Source: Branchinecta lynchi | Taxonomy: Eukaryota > Arthropoda > Branchiopoda > Anostraca > Branchinectidae | Assembly (NCBI GenBank): GCA_023053575.1 | Contig: JAKZAP010000004.1 | Location: 806,001-870,000, forward strand | DNA length: 64,000 nucleotides | Direction: 5' to 3' | Program-made: the position numbers and the translations under genes | The notes under the pieces: generated by a model | What the model was told of the DNA's origin: nothing | Databases searched by the model: none | What the model saw: the letters and a program-made list of their open reading frames with translations, nothing else | Shown: positions 11,389 to 22,039 of the stretch, piece by piece | How positions within the stretch are numbered: position 1 is the first letter of the stretch | Layout of the letters: each line of letters opens with the position of its first letter

Positions 11389-12642
11389 AAGAGCTGTAAG
11401 CTCATATGGCACTTGCAAGCAAATTTAGTAAGAAATACCCCAACAAGAAAAAAAGAAGGGGGCTGAAAACTCAACCTATGGTTTCACTTTAAATATAAAA
11501 ATACGAGACAGAAAGCAAAAGGAAACAAGAAGAAAAAAAAACCGGTAAGGCTGGGTCAGATGCAAGTATTCGGTTAAGATGCGCCAAACTTGCAAGTCTG
11601 GGTCAGAGGATGAAAGTGATGGTTTCATTTATCGGTTAAGATGCGCACTTTAAGGTGCCCCCCCCCCCCTCGGTACCCGAATCCGGTCTGATTCTGTCAC
11701 TGATGCACCTAGGATCCCACCAAGTTTCATCCTGATCGCTCCTTTCTATGCGTATCACAAGATTTCCGGTTCTCCCCCCCCCCCCAGTTCATCGGATCCG
11801 GTCCGCACTTTAAATGGGCCATCTGAGACATGAGTTCTTTCTAGATATCAAGTTTCATTAAGATCCGATAACCCGTTCGAAAGTTATGCATGCCACTAAT
11901 TTCCGGATTCCGCCGTCTCCCTCTCCCCCCACGACGGTCTGATCGGGCGAATGACTGTTTCCAAGTTTATGGCCGGGTCTCTGATATGCCTGCCAAGTCT
12001 TATCGTCCTAGCCCACCTGGAAGTACATCAACTACGGATCGCCACACTGTTCATTTTTTTTCATTAAAACAGTCGGTTTTTCTAAAAATTGGTTGATTTT
12101 TCGTCAAAATGATAGGTCTGAAAATCAGTGGATTTCCGAAAATCCCTTCCAACTCCCCCCACAGTGTCCGAATCCGGTCCAGTTCTGTCAGTTATTTATC
12201 TAGAGCTTGTGCTTGTTCTTCCCACCAAGTTTCATCCCGATCGCTCCACTCCGAGAGTTTCACACGATTTCCGGCTCCCACTCCGACTCCCTCTCAGATT
12301 CATCGGATCCGGTGCGGACTTGGGATGAAGCATCTGAGACACGAGGTCTTCCCAGGTATCAAGTTTCATTAAGATCCGATCACCGGTTCGAAAGTTATGC
12401 ATGCCCCTAGTTTCTAGATTCCGCAACCTACCCCTCCCCCCACGATGGTCTGATCGGGCAAGTGACTAATTCCAAGTTAGTTTGGTCGGGTTCCTAATAG
12501 CCTGCCAAGTTTCATCGTCCTACCGTATCTGGAAGTACCCTAACTCGCAAACACCAGACTGACCGACCGACCGACCGACGGACCGACCGACCGACGGAAA
12601 AGTGATCGGTATATGGCACTTGGCCGGAAGGCAAGTGACATA
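11389..12642 (+). repeat. Dispersed repeat family C, copy 1
   Basis: About 1.25 kb, matching 54066-55407 in the same orientation. It starts with AAGAGCTGTAAGCTC and TATGGCACTTG. It contains internal blocks with ACCAAGTTTCATCCTGATCG, AAGATCCGATAACCCGTTCG and C-rich tracts. It ends with a (GACC)n tract and the hairpin TATGGCACTTG ... CAAGTGACATA (12612-12642). The 11-base end motif thus occurs direct at the start and inverted at the end. No coding potential. Not Helitron-like: no CTRR terminus. Confidence 0.65.
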
Positions 12643-12909
12643 AAAAGTGATAATAACCACCCGTTCAGCAAAAGTCCCCGTCAGAACATTCTATATGACT
12701 AAGTCCAAAAACACGCAAGCGATCCTCAGGAAGGAATAAAGCGTGTCCATACGACTCAAACTCAACGACTCAAATCCTCTGTCAATCAATCACCACGATC
12801 TTTGGAAGCAGCCGTGACACCGTTTCTGCCTTTCTTCCGCTAGGTACCCGGAGAGACCGGAGATTTTGTATCGGCAAGGAGAGATAGTCATCAAGAGAAT
12901 ACTCTATAT
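12643..12909 (+). repeat. Family D unit, left of the hAT insertion
   Basis: Contains a roughly 215-bp unit (ATATGACTAAGTCCAAAA, ATCCTCAGGAAG, ACGACTCAAACTCAACGACT) that recurs at 14105-14320 on the other side of the hAT element. The two look like a tandem pair with the transposon inserted at their junction. Confidence 0.55.
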
Positions 12910-13334
12910 CAGTGGTTCCCAACCGGGTGTACGCGTACCCTCGGAGGTACGCAAGACCCTTGCAAGGGGTACGCGAAGGAACCAAAATTGATTTAGTCTG
13001 TAGCTTCCAAATCTCGCCTCAATCATTTTTGATTGCCGAAAGCCTCAATAACCAGCAGAGGCATCCCAGCAAAATGTATCATAAGGGGCAAGGTATTTTT
13101 ACTGACCGACTGTTTTTTGTTGTTTTTTAAGAACTGCTTTTTACGAAAAATCGCGGCACTTCGTGCCGACTCGTTCTTTTTCATCGTCTGGCCGGCCTTT
13201 TGGGGGGGGGGGGGGATGGGTATTGTTAACCCGTGCGTGACTCCTCTAATTACAAGCCCTAGTGAAAGTCAGTGCGCAAATGTTGATTAAAAAATTGAAA
13301 ATTGAATTAAATCGAAGACATTGCAAGTGATATT

Positions 13335-13428
13335 GCCTCGAGTTTGTCCTCGGCGACTGGGTTGGTCAGAGCCACCGCCACAATGCACACGAAAACAAAG
13401 ATCTGATCTGAAGAAAAAACGCAAAGTA
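13335..13428 (-). pseudogene. Captured copy of gene 2 exon 2 and its splice acceptor
   Basis: Reproduces 17139-17227, which is part of exon 2 plus the end of intron 1 of gene 2. The only differences are one substitution and a 5-bp duplication (ATCTG) at the acceptor. It sits inside the hAT element between two 84-bp direct repeats (13251-13334 and 13446-13529). It encodes part of the signal peptide without start codon or mature domain, so it cannot make the protein. Confidence 0.85.
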
Positions 13429-13539
13429 CTGCAAGCCTCGCAGACTACAAGCCCTAGTGAAAGTCAGTGAGCAAATGTTGATTAAAAAATTGAAAATTGA
13501 TTTAAATCGAAGACATTGCAAGTGATATTGTCATTCAGG

Positions 13540-13665
13540 TTACGAATTAAGCTAAAGAAAAAGTTTGCGATGCAGCTTGATGAAAACACAGAGAACATCA
13601 AAACCAAACACAGAAACAGGCTGACTGTAAAATATATTCCGCTAATATGTTTATTTCGGAGGTGA
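13540..13665 (+). pseudogene. hAT transposase remnant
   Basis: The frame contains FAMQLDENTENIK followed by V-K-Y-I-P. This matches the conserved hAT transposase stretch usually of the form F-A-L-Q-L-D-E-S-T-D...V-R-Y-I, which holds the first catalytic Asp. The frame then stops. Only about 40 residues survive. Confidence 0.55.
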
Positions 13666-14104
13666 TAATGTGAAGGACTTTGGTCTGTTTTTTTGTGGTC
13701 TGTTTTTTTCCCTTTTTTTCTTTTTTTTTATTAGTTATTTATTATGTTGTTTGTTCGTGTGTTTAGAAAAGGGTTAACCTTTACTACTGCACGCCAGCAA
13801 AAACGTAGGTTTTTCCATTAGTGCAGCACATGTAAATAGAAAAGAGTTAAATTGTGTTTATTAATAAAATAAGTATCAAGTAAAAAAAAAAAAAAAACGA
13901 TGTCGAGCCCAAGATTTGACAGAAGTAGCCTCACAAAGCAGCCTGTGGTAATCACCTCATTGATTTTATAAATATTTGTACACATGTATGCCTTATCACT
14001 TATGATAATAACTATCGTCTTTTTCACGTTGTGAAAAAGGGGTACGCAATCTTTTCGAACCTTGAATTAGGGGTACGCGGTACTGAAAAGGTTGGGAACC
14101 ACTG

Positions 14105-14645
14105 CTCTATATGACTAAGTCCAAAAGACGCCAGCGATCCTCAGGAAGAAGGAGTAAGCGTGTCCGTACGACTCAAACTCAACGACTTAAACCCTGTGTC
14201 AATGAATCACCGCGATCTTTGGGAGCAGCTGTGACACCACTTCTGCCTTTCTTCCGGTAGATACCCGGAGATTTTGCATCGGCAAGGAGAGATAGTCATC
14301 AAGAGTATTGTCCATGCTGTTACTATTTTCACTCTAGAGAAGGTGCTAACTATGCTCCTCCTCTCATCATGACTACTCGTCACAGCTCATGTGGAACGCA
14401 GTCATAAATGTAGTCGGAACCTACCCTGCGCGAATACATCCCGAGGGAAGATGTTCTTGAAAACCAAATCGATTGAGACGGGTATCTGTTCTTTATTGAT
14501 TATTTGGATGTTGGAAAATTTGAAAGTGCCGAAGCGCGCCACCCATCTGTCGTTCTCTTCTGCTTTCCCTAAGGATGTTTTTCGTGTCCTATTTTTTAGA
14601 TTCCAAAACGTAAGTGAAGGGATACTTATGATTTCGTACAAGTTA
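14105..14645 (+). repeat. Family D right part plus truncated family A end
   Basis: 14105-14320 repeats the unit left of the hAT element. 14310-14590 matches family D at 4030-4610. 14584-14645 matches the family A end (ATTCCAAAACGTAAGTGAAG) and stops at a G tract. Confidence 0.6.
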
Positions 14646-14689
14646 CCTCTCGGAGGGGGGGGGGGGGGGGGCACGGACATTTTGTTCCT

Positions 14690-15910
14690 CTAATACATTT
14701 TTACAGATTAAGTTCCGGAGCCTGGTATTTAAAGAACCCGTTGTGTCTATAATAGGTGCACGTTTAACGTGTGCGGTTTTCACGGAAAGTGTGGACCTCT
14801 GGCCGGATTGATGAAGCGGCCAAAAAGGATGGTTTCGCTTATCGTCCATCCAGAGTCTACAGTGTGTGAAATGAAGTGGCGTCGTATGACCTATGTCAGA
14901 GAGGACTATTTGAAGGTGTGCAGCCATGCTTTCATTTCAACAAACCATGTTTCTGCTTTCGAGTGGAAAGCTTTGTTCTAGCAGGCAAGCAGGCAGGCAG
15001 GCATCAGTTTCTATTTGAAGATGGATTAAAATCTACAAATTCCAAGAATCTGCGGCAGTTGCCCGGTCCGAGCGCCTGGCCCTAGAGCCAATATGTCTTC
15101 TTTGAGTGTTAAATAGAAAATTTACAGAAACAAAAAAGTGTCATTTTTCCCACGGGTCCGAAAGCGATGCCGTTTATTACTTCTACCCATTTCTGTTCAT
15201 GATTTCAGCTGAGTTTATCATTCCAATATTGGCACTTGGGGTTGCAGTACAGAAATAGTATCAGACGTGCCTCTCAAAGCTTAAAAGTTCTCTTACTGCT
15301 AAAGAAATTAGAGCTTATCCTTTGCTTCTTTCTAAGTGGTGATATTAGAAAGTTGGCCCACAAAAAAAACGTTTTTCATTATTTTTTCCAAAGGCAGTCG
15401 ATAATTGGTGATGAGCTAATTAAAGTAAATCCATTTCTTGGTAGAAAATTCCTCCATGATATACACCAGTGTGAAATTTTCGAGGGGTTGACAACTTCAG
15501 TAGTAAGGTACACACTGAAACCAAAAATAAGCCGATCCCAATTGTGAGACATGTATAAGACTTATGAGCAACAGTTGGCTGTTAGGCCATAATCATCTTT
15601 GGCGATGAGGGGCTTGTCACTTCTGCTAGTTGGTGTACATATTATAGGATTTCGGTGTATTTGATTATGACAACAATTTGGTACCATGTCTATCACGGGA
15701 AGAGGGACTTGAAGTAAGAATCAGTTACAAGAAGGGTTTCAAGTTCGGCTTGAATCGGCATGTTCTCTATAGATTTAAGGTTAAGAAAATTATGGTCTAT
15801 CACTGTAACTTAATTTAGTGTTTACGCAACGGATACAAATAATAATGGAAAAGAATGACGATCAACATTGAGGTATAGCCTTTGATCATGTAAAATTTCG
15901 AGGGGTTGAC
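14690..15910 (+). repeat. Family B, copy 4
   Basis: Plus-strand copy with all main landmarks (CGAGTGGAAAGCT, AGCGCCTGGCCC in place of the usual CCC-rich block, GGTTGACAACTTCAGTAGTAA, TACGCAACGGATACAAATAA). It ends at a short MITE-like remnant (15911-15960) that begins CAGGGATGTCGCTAGCC. It is the partner of the copy at 4740-5640. Confidence 0.7.
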
Positions 15911-16079
15911 AACCAGGGATGTCGCTAGCCAAAACTCGAGGGGGGGGATTGCCCGGCTCCCTGCCACCCATTTCAGTTTTTCGTCGCAGACGTAAAAGTA
16001 AAATCGTGATAACTGCTAGCATTGAAGTAGTCGGATAACGAGCTCTGATTCGGTTTGAAGGGCTTGTCAGGTGACTATC

Positions 16080-16346
16080 TCAAATACATTGGTGATAGAT
16101 GTCCGGCTAGTCTCAAGAGTTATACCAGGCCCGAAAAAAGAAGACATAATTCGATTTCTTCTCTGTTTTGCACGACAAATAAATGCTTAAGGAATCCGAT
16201 TTCTTGCATTTAACAAGAACCCGATGTGCCAACGAGTCGACCGACAAAAACATATAAAATTTAATTTCTTCTATTTCTTAGTGAACTTTCGCCAGGCTTT
16301 GCCCAACGAAAGTACTCTCTCAAGGCCTTTGGGGGGGGGGGTCTTT
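16080..16346 (+). repeat. Family E unit, segmental copy 2
   Basis: Matches 5690-5965 (GGTTTGAAGGGCTTGTCAGG, CCGATTTCTTGCATTTAACA, GCCCAACGAAAGTACT). It joins directly to the duplicated gene block through a short G tract, whereas copy 1 has about 1.95 kb of extra DNA here. Confidence 0.55.
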
Positions 16347-16448
16347 AAAACTCATTTGATTGAAGTGAAGATTCGGAACCTGGAAGATGAGGAGGAAGGG
16401 ATCCTTCCGTATAAGGAGGTCGATGACTAATTGATAATGCTTTCATAT

Positions 16449-16454
16449 TTTATT
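16449..16454 (-). promoter_or_regulatory. Poly(A) signal AATAAA of gene 2
   Basis: AATAAA on the gene strand, about 40 nt after the stop codon and just after the shared TATTTATTGTTATTTAT stretch. Confidence 0.6.
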
Positions 16455-16493
16455 TAATTTATAAATAACAATAAATACTTTAGTATTGTTGGC

Positions 16494-19460
16494 TTAGTAG
16501 CACTTGGTATTTCCGAAGAAGCTCTTGCACCAGGAGGTGACGACGGAAGTGGTGGTGCCTGAAATGATGGTGGTAACGGACTGGGTAGGGAAGAAGAATC
16601 TGTTCTGTGGGGTTGGGTTGAGTTCTGGCCTGTTCTCGAGCTGGTTCAGGTCTGGGCTGAAGTTCTGGTTTAGCTGGGGTGTGGCTTGCTGGATTGAAGC
16701 ATCCTGGTACTGGCTGCTAGCTTGGACGTCGAAATACTGGGGGGCGATGAAAGCCTGCTGAGGGAAGGCCTGGGGAGCGAAGAAAGCCTGCTGGGGGGCG
16801 GCAAACCTCATGGCGGGGGCACCATAGTACTGGTATGCTTGGTTGTATGGGTAGACAATGAACTGGCGACCCTCTCTGGCTGATGCTGGTGCTGAAAACG
16901 AAGAAGGACAATAAAACAACAAGTTTTGGAAACGCCAACAGTCTTGTGGTTTTATGAGACTTATACACGGAAAGGCTGACCGGAGTGGGTTTCGGTACAC
17001 CGCACTATCATCATAAGCTGTGGCTTGAGAGGAAAAGGTATTTTCGTAGATTAGATGTAAGGAAACTGGGAAGCTGTAGAAGAATTGGAAGGGGACTGGG
17101 AAATAATAATCATAACCTTACCTGCATTTTCGGGTGCTGCCTCGAGTTCGTCCTCGGCGACTGGGTTGGTCAGAGCCACCGCCACAATGCACACGAAAAC
17201 AAAGATCTGAAGAAAAAACGCAAAGTAAAGCAAAAATAGAAATCAACAGTATGTATGACAAGTGGTAATGGTGGCATACTCTGTCTGCACGATTTCTTTG
17301 TAGAGCTTTTAACCTGTCGACGTTCTGAAGTCAAGTCAATTCTGTTGACCTGAAGTGCTTAACTTCTAGTTTTGCCTGTTTTTTTTTAAATAATCTTTTC
17401 TCGGCATTTTCTCCCATAACGAAATGTTAGCCGACTATGACGAAAATGAGTTAATAATAAGTGACAAGCTTGAAGCTTACCGTTGTTGGTAATATTTAGT
17501 TAGCTTACGTCAGATGGAAGGCACTCGGTAAACCACGTGATGGACTTTCCTTCCGGTGGATGAAAGAGAAGAAGGCTATTTTTCAGGCCGAACTTAGGCA
17601 ACACAATAACTGCCTTATGGAGGAGGCGTCTCGTGATGCTGATCTTGATAAGCTTAAAATTTGGAAAGCGCTACGTAGGTCTAAGCATCTAAGTGAACCA
17701 CCACCTGATTCTTTCCCGTCTGTTGCTGATTGGGAAACACATTTTAAGTCCACCCTGTCTTCGTCTAACGATTTTCCTTCTGACGTAACTGAGCTAGACT
17801 CTATATTAAGTGACTTTCCTCTTGACCACGTAATTGTACATCAAGATTTACTTTTGGCTCAAAAGAAACTTAAGTTCCAATTATCGCCTGACCATGATGG
17901 GCTTTTTTCAAACCATCTCAAGTTTGTATCCCCAACGTTCCTTTTAACTCTTCTTGCTTTTTTAATTTAATTTTATCGGTAGGTCGTGTTCCTTCATCTT
18001 TTAAAACTGGTTTGATTTCCCCTATTATAAAAAATGGAAAGAAGGATTTAAAATTTTGCGGTTCTTATCGACCAATAACCAAGGGTTGTATTATTAGTAA
18101 ACTTTTTGAAATGTGTTTTAAAAATATGTTTGAAGGCCTTGATGTCGGGTTAAACCAGGTTGGATTTAAAAGGGGTATGGGTTGCGATCACGCGCACGCT
18201 ACTTTTTCCACTTTAATCAATGATGCGCGAGTGAGCGGACAACCACTTTATACGCTTCTGATTGATATAAAAGGTGCTTTCGACAATATTTCTCATGCGG
18301 CTGCTCTTCTATCCCTTGTGTATAATGGTATTCCCCGTTCTGTTGTGCGTGCTTTAAGGTCCTGGTACAATGGACTGAACGTTCAAGTGGCAATTCGTTC
18401 CCCAAAAATTCTGTCTAATTTAATTTCAGTGGGAAAAGGCGTTAGACAAGGTGGAATTTTATCACCATATATTTTTAATGCATGTTTGGCAGATTGTCTT
18501 CGGTCGCTTAAGACTTCTTTAATACATTTTGCACGTGATGTAACGTTTTTAGCATATGCTGATGATATTATTATTTTAAGTCGGTCAAAGGAAAAATTAA
18601 TTGAAAACTTTAACATTCTAGTGTCTAAATTGGGGCAGAAGGGTCTAATAATTAGTTCTGAAAAGTGTAATTATTTTGTGATTAGTAGTTTGCCCACACA
18701 GAATTCCCCTCTGGATTGTGGTGGGGGGATTGTGTTCAGCCCTGTTGAGAAAGTTATGTATCTTGGAATCCCTTACTCATCTAATACCAGGGATTGGAAA
18801 CTTATCCTTATTCAACATGTGCAAGATAAAATAAGAAGAGCATTCGGTGCTATTATCCGTTTACGAGGGATGTATCGCAGAGATGTTCTTGGTTCTATTT
18901 ATACGGCTGTTGCACTTCCTCACATTCTTTTTCCGTCTGCTTTCTTTTCTTCTTTCCGTCCTTCTGAACTTTCTGCGCTAAAAGTTACTTATTATAAATT
19001 CTCTAAATTCCTTCTTGGCTTCCCGATTTCTGCGAGTAACTCTTTCCTAACTTCGAATTTTAAAGTGAAGAATCCTTTGGAAACTTTAAATGGTAAAATT
19101 CAGAACTTTCATAAAAAGGCTGACAACATTCTTCTTCATCACAACCTTTTTCCTTTTTTCACAAAAAAGTCCCCCTCTGCTTAGTTTGTTTATTTTGAGC
19201 TCTTTTTTTTTTTTTTTTTTTTTTTTTTCATGTTCTTCATTGTATATTTAGTAGGCTAAATTGTCTTTAACGGTCAGCTGTTTATTAGTTTGTAAGTGTG
19301 TGTGAGTTTGACTGACATGTTGTTGTTCCTTTTTATACATTACTCTTCAGTTTTGAAGGATTCAAATAAATAATAATAATAATAATAATAATAATATTAA
19401 ATAAATAAATTAAAGGCCATTGAAGAGGTTTGTAAATAAAAGTTCACTAACCGATTTCAT
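16494..19460 (-). CDS. Gene 2: small secreted Tyr/Gln/Pro-rich protein (163 aa), duplicate of gene 1
   Basis: Reverse-strand exons: 19452-19460 (ATGAAATCG, donor GTTAGT), 17122-17206 and 16494-16891; together 163 residues in frame. The same signal peptide as gene 1 is followed by a shorter acidic linker (the T-S-H-P segment of gene 1 is missing), then ASAREGRQFIVYP. The core carries repeats of F-x-APQ type, then ATPQL, RFFF, SGTTTSVV and the final CKSFFGNTKCY. Intron 1 is about 2.2 kb because a LINE (17497-19391) sits in it in the opposite orientation; intron 1 of gene 1 is about 0.3 kb. Splice sites, frame and promoter look intact, so the gene may still work. Function unknown, as for gene 1. 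Confidence 0.8.
17497..19391 (+). mobile_element. 5'-truncated non-LTR retrotransposon in gene 2 intron 1
   Basis: The insertion is bounded by a 7-bp target duplication TAATATT (17490-17496 and 19392-19398). Gene 1 keeps the uninterrupted site near 9020. It carries reverse transcriptase coding sequence, a T-rich 3' UTR (a run of about 28 T at 19203-19230) and a short (TAA)n tail, typical of target-primed reverse transcription. The endonuclease part is missing, as expected for 5' truncation. It runs antisense to the host gene. Confidence 0.85.
17560..19184 (+). pseudogene. LINE reverse transcriptase ORF, 5' truncated, one frameshift
   Basis: Two frames, 17560-17970 and about 17980-19184, are parts of one protein broken by a one-base change in a T-run near 17955-17965. 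The second frame shows SYRPI (RT start), LIDIKGAFDN (motif A, catalytic Asp), GKGVRQGGILSP (motif B), LAYADDIIILS (motif C, YADD), then YLGIPYSS and the thumb region AVALPHILFP. The product would copy element RNA at a nicked target. With the endonuclease missing and a frameshift it is dead. Clade uncertain; the TAA-repeat tail resembles I-type elements. Confidence 0.8.
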
Positions 19461-20770
19461 CTTTTTTGTTGTGTCTGCTTCAAAACTAGTTTAGAAACTG
19501 ATGACAAAACTACTCCTTGGCTCCTTTATATACCAGTAGGGCCTAAAAAGTCTGCTTGGCTCTGATGACTTGACTCTAGGCATAATTACCGAGTATCACC
19601 CCAGGTGAAATTCGCGTATCGGTCGGTACCATTAACAACATGCGTGGAGAAAACTATGTTCAAAAACTGGTTTTTTTACAGAATATGAGTGAAGGAATTA
19701 CTGTGTAATGCCGTTAGAAGAATTGTTGACTTGACTTTCGACCGAGAATGATGGTGCATGTTGAACAAAAGAAACATTTCATCTTTTATTTGAAACTGGA
19801 AGAAAAATGCTTGCTAGTCTAAATTTGTAAAGGTGTTCTTTTTTTCGTTTGTCCGACAATAGTCAACACATCGAAATAGGTTTGGCTCGTGTATTTTCAT
19901 TTTGGCCAGCCTGGTCGGATACGGTCACTCTGTACGACACTTTGCGGAGGAGGGGATTGTTGCCATTTAAGGGTCGGATCCGATCTCGGTCGGAGGGATG
20001 TAGGATTACTGGAAATTTTCCAGACTGCAATTTCTTCTGTTCGACAAGAATGAAATCCACACTAATCTTGCTAGTATGATGCGTATGGACCGAAGTTATA
20101 TCAACTATAGAGTTTAGGACCTTCTCTTAGAGTTCCCGTATCAAGTTCCCTACCTAGAGAAGGTAGACGAGTTTATACTTTTACTGTGACTGATACCGCG
20201 AAACAGATTTTGGCAATTGGGTTAGAAAATTGCATAACCTAGCTATTCTTGAAATTCGGTTTCCGCTTCTCAGCAAAGGATCGTCGTTAAGGATATGGAG
20301 GCGTTACAGGCGACTAATTTGATGGAAGAGCCAATTATGTTAGTATACTTCCATGACCTAGCGAAATCGCTATAATTTATTTGTAATGAAATATTTAGAT
20401 TTTAGATTTTTAAACGCACGTTAAGTAGTCGCTAATTCTTCTCCTGTCGGCCTCCGAGAGGGGTGTAGATCCGCTGAGCTTGTGAACTGCCGTTATTTAT
20501 ATCCGCTGAACTTCTTCGCAAAATTTCGCTAGTGTGGAGATTGATACTAGGCAGTTCTAGTGCGAATATGTGATCCGAATTGCCCGGCCGGATTTTCTTC
20601 AGTCTCTTCATAACCTTTTTTTATCGTATGGTACGTAACTGATGTTGGATACTGAAAATCTTAACAGGAATTCCAGTGAGGGAGCATCCGACCCTGATTG
20701 TCTGTTACAAGGTAGCCGGCAGCTCTCGGATCAGTAAATGTAAATTCAATTTCGATGGCTTAGCACTTTT
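19392..20770. repeat. Duplicated promoter and upstream DNA of gene 2
   Basis: Matches 9020-10400 upstream of gene 1 (for example GATGACTTGACTCTAGGCAT and CCGAGTATCACCCCAGGTGA). No coding region is seen beyond exon 1 of gene 2. Confidence 0.7.
19499..19530 (-). promoter_or_regulatory. Core promoter of gene 2 (TATA box and initiator)
   Basis: TATAAAGG on the gene strand (19530-19523) and ATCAGTTTC with the predicted start at 19499, 31 bp downstream, as in gene 1. Confidence 0.75.
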
Positions 20771-21844
20771 TGGGATCCCAAAACGTAAGTGGAGGGATAT
20801 GTCTATGACTTCACAAAAGTTGTCCGTCCGTCTGTCAGCAGGATAAACGTCGAAGGGAATGATATAATTTGATGAAACTTGCTGTGAGGATTTTTCGGGT
20901 CAAGGAAAAGATCGAGCTGCATATTTTGGGGAGGGGAGGGGTTTGAAATTAAGGGGTGAAAAGAATATATTTTAAAATCTAATGAGATAGTCGATTAAGG
21001 GGTAAGAAGACATGCTGAAAACGAATATGAAACCATTTTCTCGCCGGACAAATAGTTCCCCGTAATCCGGCCAAAACCGGAAAGTTTGTTAAAAGTAAAA
21101 GTTTTATAAGTTTAGATGTTCGGTTTAGGAGTACAGAGACATGCTGAATCCAAATATGAAAATTATTTTCTCACTGGACGGTATTTCACCCGCAATCCGG
21201 CAAAAACCGTAAAATTTGTAAAAAAAAAAAGTTTAATCTGAAGTTGATTAGAGGTTCGATTTAAGAATAGAGAAACGTGCTGAATCCTAATATGAAAAGT
21301 ATTTTCTCGCCGAACAAGTAGATCGGCCAGAATCCGGCCAGAGCCGGAAATTTATGTTAAATCAAAGGTTTATAGGAATTTCATTACGATAAGAAGAGAT
21401 GCTGAATTCGTGTATGACAATCATTTTCTACCTGGACACATAGTTCACCACGAATCCGGCTGACATCGGAAAATTGGTTAAAAGTTGAAGTTTTATCTGA
21501 AGTTTATTAGATATTCGACATAGGGGTAAGAAATTCGTTTTTGAACGTCAATTTTTGCAAGAAAACTGGTTCGCCCGGAATCCGGTCGAAACCGGAAATT
21601 TGGCAGAAGTAAGGCAGGAACTTTCGTCAAAGTAGATATGATGCAGGCTATAGGGTTGAACACACATGCTGAATCCATATTTGAACTTGGTCTTCTCAGA
21701 TGATTACCATTTGCCTTAATCTGTTTCTAAATTTTATTAGTAGAGTGCTCAAGGAGTCTGGTGAAGACTGGATCTCTACAAGACCCAACTGTTTGGATCA
21801 AATATTACATTTTTGGGATCCCATCGAAACCTTTGGTCTTGTTT
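20771..21844 (-). repeat. Family A, copy 2 (about 1.07 kb, with internal tandem modules)
   Basis: Begins TGGGATCCCAAAACGTAAGT and ends AAACCTTTGGTCTTGTTT. Five modules of about 122-136 bp follow one another (ATTTTC anchors near 21035, 21165, 21301, 21423, 21550). Each has a Y-GGACAA-agt start, an AATCCGGCCAAAACCGGAAA core and a GAAGACATGCTGAA-like end. Gene 1's flank has the empty site near 10405, so the insertion postdates the duplication. No ORF of note. Confidence 0.75.
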
Positions 21845-22039
21845 GAGTGCGACAAAAGGGTCAGTATTTCCCGGTCAGATTTTCTGCACTTTCATCATCA
21901 GGTTGGAAGAAAAGCTAAGCTTTTCCATTTAATTGATCTACCGAAAATCTGGACAGGAATTATGTTGCAAGACTTTGGCTTTGTCCCGTTTTTTTTTTTT
22001 TTTCCTGTGCCGCCGATTTTACCTTACTACTAGAAAGTG

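Larger units (their letters stand above)
12910..14104. mobile_element. Non-autonomous hAT transposon with captured host exon
   Basis: Terminal inverted repeats CAGTGGTTCCCAACC and GGTTGGGAACCACTG are bounded by a perfect 8-bp target duplication CTCTATAT (12902-12909 and 14105-14112). Subterminal GGTACGC motifs are also hAT-like. The 1195-bp interior holds a decayed transposase fragment (13540-13665), a segment copied from gene 2 (13335-13428) and an 84-bp direct repeat flanking that segment. Ends, target duplication and the transposase motif agree on the hAT superfamily. Confidence 0.85.

Noticed and set aside
11389..12642. Family C as a Helitron
   Set aside because: The 3' hairpin is suggestive, but there is no CTRR end, no TC start and no Rep/helicase coding.
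14391..14693. 100-residue ORF ending in a Gly run
   Set aside because: It is family D plus a truncated family A end running into a G tract, not conserved in the duplicated copy.
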